From positions 4,092,001 through 4,156,000 of the forward strand of contig NZ_CP031705.1 of NCBI RefSeq assembly GCF_022701255.1: a stretch of 64,000 nt of DNA, given 5' to 3'. The position numbers were made by a program, and so were the translations under genes. The notes beneath the pieces are model-generated. The model searched no databases. It was not told the DNA's origin and was given only the letters and a program-made list of their open reading frames with translations. The stretch is from Microcoleus vaginatus HSN003 (GTDB lineage: Bacteria; Cyanobacteriota; Cyanobacteriia; Cyanobacteriales; Microcoleaceae). This document shows positions 1 to 7,170 of the stretch, piece by piece (the first letter of the stretch is position 1; each line of letters starts with the position of its first letter).

Positions 1-15
1 AAGTTATTGTGCCAC

Positions 16-264
16 TTATGCTGTAACCATTTCGGGTTTGATATCAGGTGATGCTGGCTCAAAGTACAACACCATGATTTGCTCTGGATGCAACCCGACA
101 GATTCATAAGTGCGTCCGTTGCGATCGCTAAATTCAACCTCGAAAGCTGCACCATCAGCCAACAGTTCAACCACAGTGCCTACTTGTCCGCGCCACAGGT
201 TGTATTCAGGAATGTCAACTGTCAATGCAATGACATCTAGTAATTTAATTGTATTCTTTGCCAC
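16..264 (-). CDS. DUF4926 domain protein, possible immunity/antitoxin partner
   Basis: An 82-residue protein that matches the small DUF4926 family in its centre (residues about 8-70, with WRGQVGTVVE and EVEFSDRNG). It starts with GTG: GGAGGT lies 8 bases upstream, so translation is well supported. It follows the DUF6883 gene with an 18 bp gap and the same direction, so the two are probably co-transcribed. The biochemical function is not known. The pairing with a domain known from the C-termini of polymorphic toxins suggests a neutralising partner, but that is inference. Confidence 0.7.
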   Translation of the reverse strand: MAKNTIKLLDVIALTVDIPEYNLWRGQVGTVVELLADGAAFEVEFSDRNGRTYESVGLHPEQIMVLYFEPASPDIKPEMVTA

Positions 265-282
265 TCTTATTACCTCCAGACA

Positions 283-615
283 TTACAGAGGATAGCAGGT
301 TGTTAATCTCGGAATCTCGGAATCATGCTCAATAATCCAGCCACTCCGAAGGGTTGCACTTCTATTTTGCCATTCAATCGTGAAATCTAGGGTGTAGCGT
401 TGCCCGAACCCATCCCGCCTCCCTAACTGAGCTTCGTGAGTTTGAATAACTTCAACCAAAATTTGGCGCAATTCCTCAGCATTGTCAGGCGTCATCCCAA
501 GAATTGACGAAAAAAGTCGCGCTTTGTGTTTACCATCGTCGTGTTCTGGATTGAGGCAGTAGTCACGAAGTTTACGAATATCAATAACTGCATTCTCTGC
601 ATTTGGAATGAGCAT
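283..615 (-). CDS. DUF6883 domain protein (toxin-tip-like domain, free-standing)
   Basis: A 110-residue protein made of a single domain. The pattern LRDYCLNPEH, then a Lys-Ala-Arg motif, LGMTPDNAEEL, FGQRYTLDF, and a final RSGWII...PRLTT resembles the C-terminal effector domain of large adhesin/hemagglutinin-like polymorphic toxins (from memory of the family). Here it stands alone, directly before a DUF4926 gene. The IS630 element starts only about 13 bp upstream of the ATG, so its native promoter and ribosome binding site have been displaced, and no Shine-Dalgarno is visible. Whether it is still expressed is doubtful. Confidence 0.65.
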   Translation of the reverse strand: MLIPNAENAVIDIRKLRDYCLNPEHDDGKHKARLFSSILGMTPDNAEELRQILVEVIQTHEAQLGRRDGFGQRYTLDFTIEWQNRSATLRSGWIIEHDSEIPRLTTCYPL

Positions 616-628
616 AGAAAAGCTGATA

Positions 629-645
629 AGCTGATACGCAGCTAG
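629..645 (+). repeat. IS630 left terminal inverted repeat
   Basis: The sequence AGCTGATACGCAGCTAG reads as the reverse complement of the right end at 1804-1820 with two mismatches. It is preceded directly by TA. Confidence 0.8.
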
Positions 646-690
646 ATTGTATAATATAAATATAAAATAAGCGATAATTAGTTATAATGT

Positions 691-1815
691 ATGCCAGCCA
701 AAAACCATCTATCTCAAAATCAAAAACAGAGACTCATTAAACTATTAAAAGAGTCTGAGGATAATTATGTGAGGGAAAAAGTTCTAATCTTATTGCTAAT
801 AAATGACGGAAAAAGTTATCAACAAATCAGTGAATTCATGGAGATTGCTTACACAACGGTAGCTTATTGGTCAGTTCATGGCGACCCAGATAATTTGGAT
901 AGTTTTTTAGATAAAAGAAGCCAAGGTAATTTTCGCAAAGTCACTCCAGAGTATGAAAAAATATTGATAGATACAATCGATAAAGCTCCGGCAGAATATG
1001 GATATGAATTTGGGAGATGGACGGCAGCCAGACTAGCAACATATTTAGAAAAAGTCACAGGAATTAAATTGAGTGGTTCCCAAATATCCAGGATATTACA
1101 TAAAAAAAAATACGTTTACATTTGGGCTAAATATAGTTTAGAGGACAAACAAAATCCCGTTGAAAGAGAAGTATTTAAACAGAAGCTATCCGAGTATTTA
1201 AAAATAACAAAACAAACCCCAGAGCTTTTACAGGTATGGTTTTGGGACGAAAGTGGATTTAGCTTGCGAGTGATAAGAAGAAAAACTTGGGGTAAACAAG
1301 GTAGTCGAAAAAAAATCACAGGTCAAAGGAGAAGAGGCAGAGTAAATATCATGGGTGGATTGAGATATTATGACAAAAAAAGGTTAAATTTTGTTGTAAT
1401 AAAAAAAGGAGACTCGAATACGTTTTATGAGCAAATTAATGCCTTAAATGATTCGATTGTCCAAGAATGGAGAGAACTGGGTAATCAAGCTGAAAGTTTT
1501 GCCGAATCAGGAATAAAGATTGTAATTATTTTAGACAATGCTAGTTTTCATAAAAAGAAAGATATTCTGAGCCAAATATCAGCCGAAATGCCTCATATTA
1601 TTTTAGAATTTTTGCCACCTTACAGCCCCGATTATAATTTGATTGAATTGGTCTGGCATTCAGCGAAAGAATATATAGCACATCGACTGTTTAAGTCAGT
1701 AGAAGAATTGTCAGAATTACTACATAGATTATTAAATGAAGGAGAAATGGTTATCAAATGGGAGCGAAAAATCAAAAATAAAGGCAATGCTATTTTATCC
1801 GGTTTAGCTGCGTAG
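691..1815 (+). CDS. IS630 family transposase
   Basis: A 374-residue DDE transposase. The N-terminal part (about 1-130) is a helix-turn-helix, winged DNA-binding region. The catalytic part shows the first Asp in WFWDESGF (about residue 187), the second in IILDNASFHKKK (about 280) and the final acid in PPYSPDYNLIELVW (about 315). This spacing and the Asn-Leu-Ile-Glu motif are typical of IS630. Length is normal for the family and no frameshift is needed. It is A/T-rich compared with its neighbours, as expected for a mobile gene. Confidence 0.93.
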   Translation: MPAKNHLSQNQKQRLIKLLKESEDNYVREKVLILLLINDGKSYQQISEFMEIAYTTVAYWSVHGDPDNLDSFLDKRSQGNFRKVTPEYEKILIDTIDKAPAEYGYEFGRWTAARLATYLEKVTGIKLSGSQISRILHKKKYVYIWAKYSLEDKQNPVEREVFKQKLSEYLKITKQTPELLQVWFWDESGFSLRVIRRKTWGKQGSRKKITGQRRRGRVNIMGGLRYYDKKRLNFVVIKKGDSNTFYEQINALNDSIVQEWRELGNQAESFAESGIKIVIILDNASFHKKKDILSQISAEMPHIILEFLPPYSPDYNLIELVWHSAKEYIAHRLFKSVEELSELLHRLLNEGEMVIKWERKIKNKGNAILSGLAA

Positions 1816-1820
1816 CAGCT
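1804..1820 (-). repeat. IS630 right terminal inverted repeat
   Basis: This is the reverse complement of the left end (15 of 17 matches) and is followed by TA at 1821-1822. It overlaps the last four codons of the transposase. Confidence 0.8.
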
Positions 1821-1914
1821 TACGAATAAGCAGCCCTCAGTTTATCTTGAAATCGGCGATCGCTTTAACGGCCAAGCTCACCGGATGCAGATAATCTTTC
1901 GGACTCAACGTCAT

Positions 1915-2685
1915 CTACCTTGAAGATTTAATCTTTTCAATAACCTGCAACATTCTCTTTGCACAGGCATTTGCCTGCTCTTGGGTTTGGCACTCTGAGG
2001 CTCGGATTCGCTCAATATGAACCCCCTCATGGGCAAGCATAGTTGTCCTATCATGTGCTTCTGCTGGTGTTTCGTTGTGTACAGTATCACCATCTACTTC
2101 TACAACCAGTAAAACACCGTTTTTAACAATGACAAAATCTGGTTCAATTCTTTTGTATTTTTCACCACCTCTAATGAAAACGGGTAATGGAGCAAAGGGT
2201 ACCCCAAGTAATTTAAGAGCTTTGTAAAAAAGCACTTCGTTCTGAGAACGAAAGAACAGCCCGTCTACTGTTATCGAAGGTATATTATCAGACCTAACAC
2301 GACCTTGATTATTGACTCCTTTACCTGTGACCCAATTGTTTGCTTTTTGGCGCCACTCCTCACCTGCGCTCAGAATTGGACTAATACTCAAAGAAGCTAA
2401 ATAATCATCTGGGTATGGTTTGAGAAGTATTCTTGCCTTCTCCAGAATTAGATTTTCACATCCTTCAATATCGTCAGAAATTTGCGAGTAAAGCCAATCA
2501 GGAACTTGAAGATAGAGGTGGTAAGTGTTTTGGCCGTATTGTTCCTCACACAAGTTGATACTATACTCTGCATTTGCTAGGAGAGCCACCTCACGCACGG
2601 AACCTTCTGACGCAAATAGCCTTGCGCTTGTCGCCAGGAGAGCTTCGATATCATTAATGAGTCTGCGACTTGGGTTTGAGGTCAT
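1915..2685 (-). CDS. PD-(D/E)XK-like endonuclease domain protein
   Basis: A 256-residue protein. The C-terminal third (about 150-250) looks like a DUF559/Vsr-type nuclease fold: EPDFVIV followed by LLVVEVDGD gives the Asp...Glu-X-Val pattern of the catalytic core, and a His lies shortly after (TVHNE). The N-terminal 140 residues are not recognised. A 25-codon ORF (ATG at 1912-1914) begins immediately after its stop codon and ends at about 1838, just before the IS630, so it may be what remains of a following gene. A restriction or defence role is possible but not shown. Confidence 0.65.
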   Translation of the reverse strand: MTSNPSRRLINDIEALLATSARLFASEGSVREVALLANAEYSINLCEEQYGQNTYHLYLQVPDWLYSQISDDIEGCENLILEKARILLKPYPDDYLASLSISPILSAGEEWRQKANNWVTGKGVNNQGRVRSDNIPSITVDGLFFRSQNEVLFYKALKLLGVPFAPLPVFIRGGEKYKRIEPDFVIVKNGVLLVVEVDGDTVHNETPAEAHDRTTMLAHEGVHIERIRASECQTQEQANACAKRMLQVIEKIKSSR

Positions 2686-2756
2686 GCGGAGGTATTAGAA
2701 TTTTTAGACTAAGAATATCACAAAACATCGCCCTACAGCAATAGACTAAAAAAACC

Positions 2757-2819
2757 GAGGGCGAGTTTCACATAAAACTTGACCGCAAAAGTCAAATTTT
2801 ATGATCTAAACCCGCCCTC
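2757..2819 (-). terminator. Long hairpin terminator of ndhCKJ
   Basis: Read on the minus strand, GAGGGCGGGTTT pairs with AAACTCGCCCTC (one mismatch), and the inner CATAAAA...TTTTATG also pairs. The stem is followed by GGTTTTTTT. It lies 12 bp after the ndhJ stop, so it is placed to end the operon. The two-step, 63 bp structure is longer than a simple intrinsic terminator. Confidence 0.65.
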
Positions 2820-2830
2820 GCAAAACTCAC

Positions 2831-3334
2831 TTAATAAGCGTCTTGCAACTCGTAAAAATCAGGGGAAATGTAATCTTTCCGCAGCGGCCAGCCTACCCAA
2901 TCTTCGTTCATCAAAATCCGTTTCAGATTCGGATGTCCTTCGTAGACAATGCCATACATATCGTAGGATTCCCGCTCTTGAAAGTCGGCTGCTTTCCAAA
3001 TCCAGTAGACTGATGGCACTCTGGGATCTTCGCGGGGTACGAATACTTTGACGCGGACTTCTTCAGGCTTGGAAGCATTATCTGTCAGTTTAGCCAAGTG
3101 GTAAACGCTGACTAAATCTTGTCCGGGCCCTTGGTCGTAGGCGCACTGGCACTGCATATAATTAAACCCGTAGGCATACAGTGCTGTTGACATCGGAATT
3201 AAGAAGTCTCGATCGACCTTTAATATCTCCACGCCCAAATTATCGGCCGCTAAAGCTTCGTGTTCAAAGCCATTCTGAGTCAACCACTGGGAAACCTTCC
3301 CGGCTTCAACAATTGCAGATTCTTGCTCAGCCAC
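2831..3334 (-). CDS. ndhJ: NAD(P)H-quinone oxidoreductase subunit J
   Basis: A 167-residue NdhJ, the 30-kDa-type subunit of the hydrophilic arm of NDH-1, which takes part in cyclic electron flow and respiration on the thylakoid membrane. The family signature near the C-terminus is clear ([16 protein letters not shown], then [17 protein letters not shown]). The start is GTG at 3334, overlapping the ndhK stop by 8 bp, with AGGAGGT five bases upstream, so the two genes are probably translationally coupled. It is the last gene of ndhC-K-J. Confidence 0.97.
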   Translation of the reverse strand: MAEQESAIVEAGKVSQWLTQNGFEHEALAADNLGVEILKVDRDFLIPMSTALYAYGFNYMQCQCAYDQGPGQDLVSVYHLAKLTDNASKPEEVRVKVFVPREDPRVPSVYWIWKAADFQERESYDMYGIVYEGHPNLKRILMNEDWVGWPLRKDYISPDFYELQDAY

Positions 3335-4049
3335 GGTTTACCTCCTGTTTTTGTCCTGCAAGCAGGGCCGGCGGTACTGGCATTCCCATTGCTTCCGTCA
3401 ATTCCTTCGGCGGCGCGATCCGGCCTGGAATAGACAAGTATTTGCCGTCCAAAATGTCGTCTACTACTTTCATTTTGTGGGGTCTGGTGTAGTAGCGGTG
3501 GGTTGGCAGCAAATTGGCCCGTTCTTGCATGGAATTGTTGGCGATTTTTTTCCGCAGTTTGATAATTGCGTCAATAATCGCTTCTGGGCGGGGGGGACAG
3601 CCGGGTATGTACACGTCTACAGGAATCAGTTTGTCAACGCCTCTGACTGCTGTGGTGGAGTCCATGCTGAACATTCCGCCGGTGATGGTGCAAGCGCCCA
3701 TCGCGATCACGTATTTGGGTTCCGGCATTTGTTCGTACAGCCGCACCAAGATGGGGGCGTACTTCATGGTAATTGTGCCGGCGGTGATGATCAAGTCGGC
3801 TTGTCGGGGACTCGATCGCGGTACTAAGCCGAATCTGTCGAAGTCAAAGCGCGATCCGATCAAAGCTGCAAATTCGATGAAGCAGCAGGCTGTGCCGAAA
3901 AGCAGCGGCCACAGGCTCGAAAGTCTCGCCCAATTGTAGAGGTCATCCACTGTTGTCAGGATGACGTTTTCTGAGAGTTGGGATGTAACTTCGGGGCGCT
4001 CGACTGGGTTGATAAGCGCTTTTTGTGATGTGTCAGAACTTAAGACCAT
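3327..4049 (-). CDS. ndhK: NAD(P)H-quinone oxidoreductase subunit K
   Basis: NdhK (240 residues from the chosen start) carries the N2-type 4Fe-4S cluster of NDH-1. The expected Cys ligands are visible: a Cys-Cys pair in GTACCFIEF (55-56), then GACTITGG and [10 protein letters not shown]. The reading frame is open from an ATG seven codons upstream (4070), but AAAGGAG lies seven bases before the ATG at 4049, and family members begin with this MVL. With this start it overlaps ndhC by 10 bp. Confidence 0.96.
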   Translation of the reverse strand: MVLSSDTSQKALINPVERPEVTSQLSENVILTTVDDLYNWARLSSLWPLLFGTACCFIEFAALIGSRFDFDRFGLVPRSSPRQADLIITAGTITMKYAPILVRLYEQMPEPKYVIAMGACTITGGMFSMDSTTAVRGVDKLIPVDVYIPGCPPRPEAIIDAIIKLRKKIANNSMQERANLLPTHRYYTRPHKMKVVDDILDGKYLSIPGRIAPPKELTEAMGMPVPPALLAGQKQEVNRG

Positions 4050-4402
4050 TCCAAGGCTCCTTTGCGCCATGCGTAGACAAGAGCAATAACGAGAATTGTG
4101 ATAAAAAACAAGGCTTCAATAAAAGCCAAAAGTCCTAGCTGGTTGAAAGCAACTGCCCAAGGATAGAGGAAGACGGTCTCTACGTCGAAGATGACGAAGA
4201 CCAGAGCGAACATATAATATCGGATGTTGAACTGAATCCAGGCTCCGCCGATCGGCTCGACGCCAGATTCGTAGGTAGTGCGCCGGTCGTAGGGACGACT
4301 TTTCGGGCGCAGTACCTTAGACGCCGTGAGGGCGAGGATAGGGACTAGGCTGGAAATTAACAGGAAGCCTAAGAAATACTCGTAGCCGCTGAGTGCAAAC
4401 AC
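4040..4402 (-). CDS. ndhC: NAD(P)H-quinone oxidoreductase subunit 3
   Basis: A 120-residue membrane subunit with three hydrophobic segments (about 8-28, 64-84, 90-110) and the conserved loop between the first two ([15 protein letters not shown]). It is the first gene of ndhC-K-J, in the usual cyanobacterial and plastid order. The 161 bp gap to rubA, which is transcribed the other way, must hold both promoters. Confidence 0.96.
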   Translation of the reverse strand: MFALSGYEYFLGFLLISSLVPILALTASKVLRPKSRPYDRRTTYESGVEPIGGAWIQFNIRYYMFALVFVIFDVETVFLYPWAVAFNQLGLLAFIEALFFITILVIALVYAWRKGALEWS

Positions 4403-4563
4403 GGTGAATAATTACTGCCTAGGTGAAAGGGTTCTGTAACTTGTCTTTACATTATATAGATTTTGTGTAGCTGAAATTACGAGTTGGTTGAGATTAATCA
4501 TCCATCTTCTGCAATAATTTTTAATGTATATTTTAAGATTAGCTGACCTACTCTTTTGGATTT

Positions 4564-4899
4564 ATGAGCGATCGAGCCACTGAGACTAATACCCTCGATC
4601 GGCACGAGTGCCGAGCCTGCGGCTACGTCTACAATCCTAAAAAGGGCGATCCTAAAAATGCAATTGCCCCTGGCACTGCTTTTACAGATGTGACCCCGAC
4701 TTGGGTGTGTCCCGTTTGCGGGGCGCGCAAATCGGTGTTTCAAAATCTCGGTCAGATGGAAGGGGTATCGGGATTTAAGGCAAATCAGCGCTACGGTGTC
4801 GGTGTCAACGGCATGACCGAAGGTCAGAAAAGTTTGCTGATTTTTGGCGGCTTGGTCGTTGGTTTCTTGTTTTTACTTAGTATGTATGGTTTGCAGTAA
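4564..4899 (+). CDS. rubA: Membrane-anchored rubredoxin
   Basis: A 111-residue rubredoxin. Two CxxC knuckles (CRACGYVYNP and CPVCGARK) bind one iron. A C-terminal hydrophobic helix (about 91-109) anchors it to the thylakoid membrane. RubA-type rubredoxins are known to be needed for photosystem assembly, and the gene sits, as in other cyanobacteria, directly ahead of ycf48 and psbEFLJ. The ycf48 start codon lies inside the end of this gene. Confidence 0.95.
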   Translation: MSDRATETNTLDRHECRACGYVYNPKKGDPKNAIAPGTAFTDVTPTWVCPVCGARKSVFQNLGQMEGVSGFKANQRYGVGVNGMTEGQKSLLIFGGLVVGFLFLLSMYGLQ

Positions 4900-5899
4900 A
4901 ACGATTGTGAGATTTTGGCAACGAATTGTAATGTTATTGGCCGCTGCCCTCATCTGTACGAGTTGCAGCACCATCGGTTCTGTGAGTTACAACCCCTGGC
5001 AAGTGGTTTCCTTGCCGACGGAAGCTAATTTGCAGGATATTGCCTTTACGGGCAATCCTCAACACGGCTGGGTTGTGGGTTCGGAGGCGACTTTGCTCGA
5101 AACCCTTGACGGTGGCACTAGCTGGAAGTCTATAGCATTAGATATCGACGATCCTAGGTCGCGTTTTGCGTCGGTGAGTTTTTCGGGTTCTGAAGGCTGG
5201 ATTGTCGGCCAGCCTTCTGTTTTGCTCCACACGAACGATGAGGGTAAGTCTTGGACGCGGATTGCTTTGAGCAGTCAGTTGCCGGGTTCTCCGAGTACGA
5301 TCGCAGCTTTGGGCCCGAATTCCGCCGAGATGACGACCGATGTCGGGGCGATTTACCGGACTTCTGACGGCGGCAAAAATTGGAAAGCTGTCGTGCAGGA
5401 TTCTTTTGGGGTAGTTCGCAATATCAACCGTTCTGAAGAGGGGCAGTATGTTGCGGTTTCCTCGAAGGGCAATTTCTACTCGGTGTGGAAACCCGGACAA
5501 GAAGCTTGGGAACCTCACAACCGCAATAGTTCTCGTCGCCTGCAAAATATGGGCTTTACCAAGGATGGGCGTTTGTGGATGCTCGCCCGCGGCGGTCAGA
5601 TTCAGTTTAGTGACCCGTCCAATCCTGAAGGTTGGGGAAAACCGTTTTTTCCCGATCGCAAGGCGAGTTGGGGTTTGCTGGACATGGCTTACCGGACTGA
5701 TAATGAAGTGTGGGTAGCCGGCGGCGGCGGCAATTTGCTGTGCAGTTTGGACGGCGGGAAAACTTGGCAAAAAGACCGCGAAGTTGAAGATGTTCCCGCT
5801 AATTTTTACAGGATTGTCTTTATGGGCCCCGATCGCGGATTTGTGATCGGCGCGAGCGGTACTTTACTTAAATATCAAGGTTCAGCGCAAGCTGCTTGA
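4886..5899 (+). CDS. ycf48: Photosystem II assembly factor Ycf48/HCF136
   Basis: A 337-residue lumenal beta-propeller protein that helps assemble the D1-containing PSII reaction centre. The N-terminus has a positively charged start, a hydrophobic stretch and a Cys (ICTSC) that is probably the lipid-modified residue, although the lipobox is not canonical. Repeated Asp-Gly-Gly-Lys/Thr-Trp turns mark the propeller blades (DGGTSW, DGGKNW, DGGKTW). ATG 4886 is preferred over the upstream in-frame one at 4844. It overlaps rubA by 14 bp. Confidence 0.94.
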   Translation: MVCSKTIVRFWQRIVMLLAAALICTSCSTIGSVSYNPWQVVSLPTEANLQDIAFTGNPQHGWVVGSEATLLETLDGGTSWKSIALDIDDPRSRFASVSFSGSEGWIVGQPSVLLHTNDEGKSWTRIALSSQLPGSPSTIAALGPNSAEMTTDVGAIYRTSDGGKNWKAVVQDSFGVVRNINRSEEGQYVAVSSKGNFYSVWKPGQEAWEPHNRNSSRRLQNMGFTKDGRLWMLARGGQIQFSDPSNPEGWGKPFFPDRKASWGLLDMAYRTDNEVWVAGGGGNLLCSLDGGKTWQKDREVEDVPANFYRIVFMGPDRGFVIGASGTLLKYQGSAQAA

Positions 5900-5955
5900 T
5901 AGTAGAATAGTAATAGAGATTGTCTGTCAATTTGTTGTTGAAAGGAGGATTCTAA

Positions 5956-6204
5956 ATGGCTGGTACAACTGGAGAACGTCCGTTTGGGGACATTATTACA
6001 AGTATCCGTTATTGGGTAATTCACAGCATCACCATTCCGGCTTTGTTTATTGCTGGATGGCTGTTTGTGCAAACGGGTTTGGCTTACGATGCTTTCGGAA
6101 CTCCTCGCCCTAACCAGTATTTCACACCGCAGCGGGAAGAAGTGCCGATTATCTCGGATCGCTTTGAAGCTAAGAAACAAGTAGATCAGTTCATTGCCAA
6201 GTAA
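5956..6204 (+). CDS. psbE: Cytochrome b559 subunit alpha
   Basis: An 82-residue PSII core protein. One membrane helix (about 20-40) carries the haem ligand His23 ([10 protein letters not shown]). AAAGGAGG lies just upstream of the ATG. It is the first gene of the tightly packed psbE-F-L-J operon; with PsbF it forms the b559 haem site. Confidence 0.98.
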   Translation: MAGTTGERPFGDIITSIRYWVIHSITIPALFIAGWLFVQTGLAYDAFGTPRPNQYFTPQREEVPIISDRFEAKKQVDQFIAK

Positions 6205-6224
6205 TTTAAGAAGGATTTGGAAAA

Positions 6225-6365
6225 ATGACGACGAGCAGAACCCCAAACAATGAGCCAATTTCGTATCCGATTTTTACGGTGCGGTGGTTGGCAGTTCATA
6301 CTTTAGGTGTCCCAACAATTTTCTTTTTGGGCGCGATCGCAGCAATGCAATTTATTCAACGATAG
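6225..6365 (+). CDS. psbF: Cytochrome b559 subunit beta
   Basis: A 46-residue protein with one membrane helix and the partner haem ligand His25 ([10 protein letters not shown]). It begins 20 bp after psbE and ends with Gln-Arg. Both sequence and position identify it. Confidence 0.97.
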   Translation: MTTSRTPNNEPISYPIFTVRWLAVHTLGVPTIFFLGAIAAMQFIQR

Positions 6366-6374
6366 GAGTTTACA

Positions 6375-6497
6375 ATGCCTTCCCGCGTTCCTAATCCCAA
6401 TGAACAGCCTGTTGAGTTAAATCGGACTTCTCTTTATTTGGGTCTGTTGTTGATTTTTACTCTGGGTATTTTGTTTTCCAGTTATTTCTTTAATTAA
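6375..6497 (+). CDS. psbL: Photosystem II protein L
   Basis: A 40-residue single-helix PSII subunit ([11 protein letters not shown], ending SSYFFN). It starts 9 bp after psbF. The overlap with TAGGAG near the psbF stop supplies the ribosome binding site. Confidence 0.96.
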   Translation: MPSRVPNPNEQPVELNRTSLYLGLLLIFTLGILFSSYFFN

Positions 6498-6566
6498 CTG
6501 GTGTCTGAGTTTGCTTTCGATAGTTCGATCGAATTTGTTTAGCTGTGAATTAGTGAGGTGATAGCT

Positions 6567-6689
6567 ATGTTTAGTGAAAGTGGCAGAATTCCTTTGTGGC
6601 TGGTAGCTACTGTCGCGGGCCTCGGTGTTTTGAGCATTGTGAGTCTGTTCTTCTACGGTGCTTATGCCGGTTTGGGTTCTTCGATGTAA
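6567..6689 (+). CDS. psbJ: Photosystem II protein J
   Basis: A 40-residue single-helix PSII subunit ([13 protein letters not shown], then [12 protein letters not shown]). GAGGTG lies six bases before the ATG. It is the last gene of the psbEFLJ operon and is followed by a terminator at 6717-6742. Confidence 0.96.
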   Translation: MFSESGRIPLWLVATVAGLGVLSIVSLFFYGAYAGLGSSM

Positions 6690-6716
6690 GGAGAATCAAG
6701 CTGATTTTCGGCTTTT

Positions 6717-6742
6717 AACCCCCCTTGAAAAAGGGGGGTTTT
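6717..6742 (+). terminator. Terminator after psbJ
   Basis: AACCCCCCTT pairs with AAGGGGGGTT around a short A-rich loop and is followed by TTTT. It begins 28 bp after the psbJ stop. Confidence 0.8.
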
Positions 6743-6796
6743 AATTATGCGAATTGTGTGGGTTAATTATATCAATTCCGGTTGCACTCATACATG

Positions 6797-6834
6797 ATTG
6801 TTGACTGTTGACTGTTGACTGTTGACTGTTGACG
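6797..6834 (+). repeat. Heptamer tandem array (GTTGACT)
   Basis: About five contiguous copies of the 7-mer TTGACTG/GTTGACT. The same unit recurs at 43803-43864 and, as its complement, at about 9626-9652 and 60074-60121. The rest of 6743-7170 shows no gene. Confidence 0.85.
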
Positions 6835-7170
6835 GGCGGGTCGAAAAACTGAATGGTTGAGTGTTAACTGTTGACTCGATTTTATTATTCCGATGCAACC
6901 GGAAACGATATTAGGGAGAAATTTGCTCTAAAGTGTTGATTTTTGGGCAAGTTTATGATATTTTAATTCTCTCGTGATAGCGGGATTTTTGGTGATTGGG
7001 TGGAGATTTGCTCAAGAAACTGCTCGCCCTGCGGGTTCACCAATAACCCCAAAATCGATCGCCACTAGCCGACGATCGCCTCCTTCTGTGGGGCCGATCG
7101 TGAAATTAGCCAAAAGTTGCGAGTAGAATGGTGCAAGAGCCGATCGCTCGATCGTAGTGCACAGCGAAAT

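Larger units (their letters stand above)
629..1820 (+). mobile_element. IS630-family insertion sequence, complete
   Basis: A 1192 bp element holding one transposase gene. Imperfect terminal inverted repeats of 17 bp (15 of 17 identical) lie at 629-645 and 1804-1820. The element is flanked by a duplicated TA dinucleotide (627-628 and 1821-1822), the target duplication expected of the IS630/Tc1/mariner group. The transposase stop codon lies inside the right repeat. An intact ORF and good ends suggest a recent insertion. Confidence 0.9.

Noticed and set aside
3351..3939. Plus-strand ORFs opposite ndhK
   Set aside because: They are shadows of a strongly conserved gene on the minus strand.
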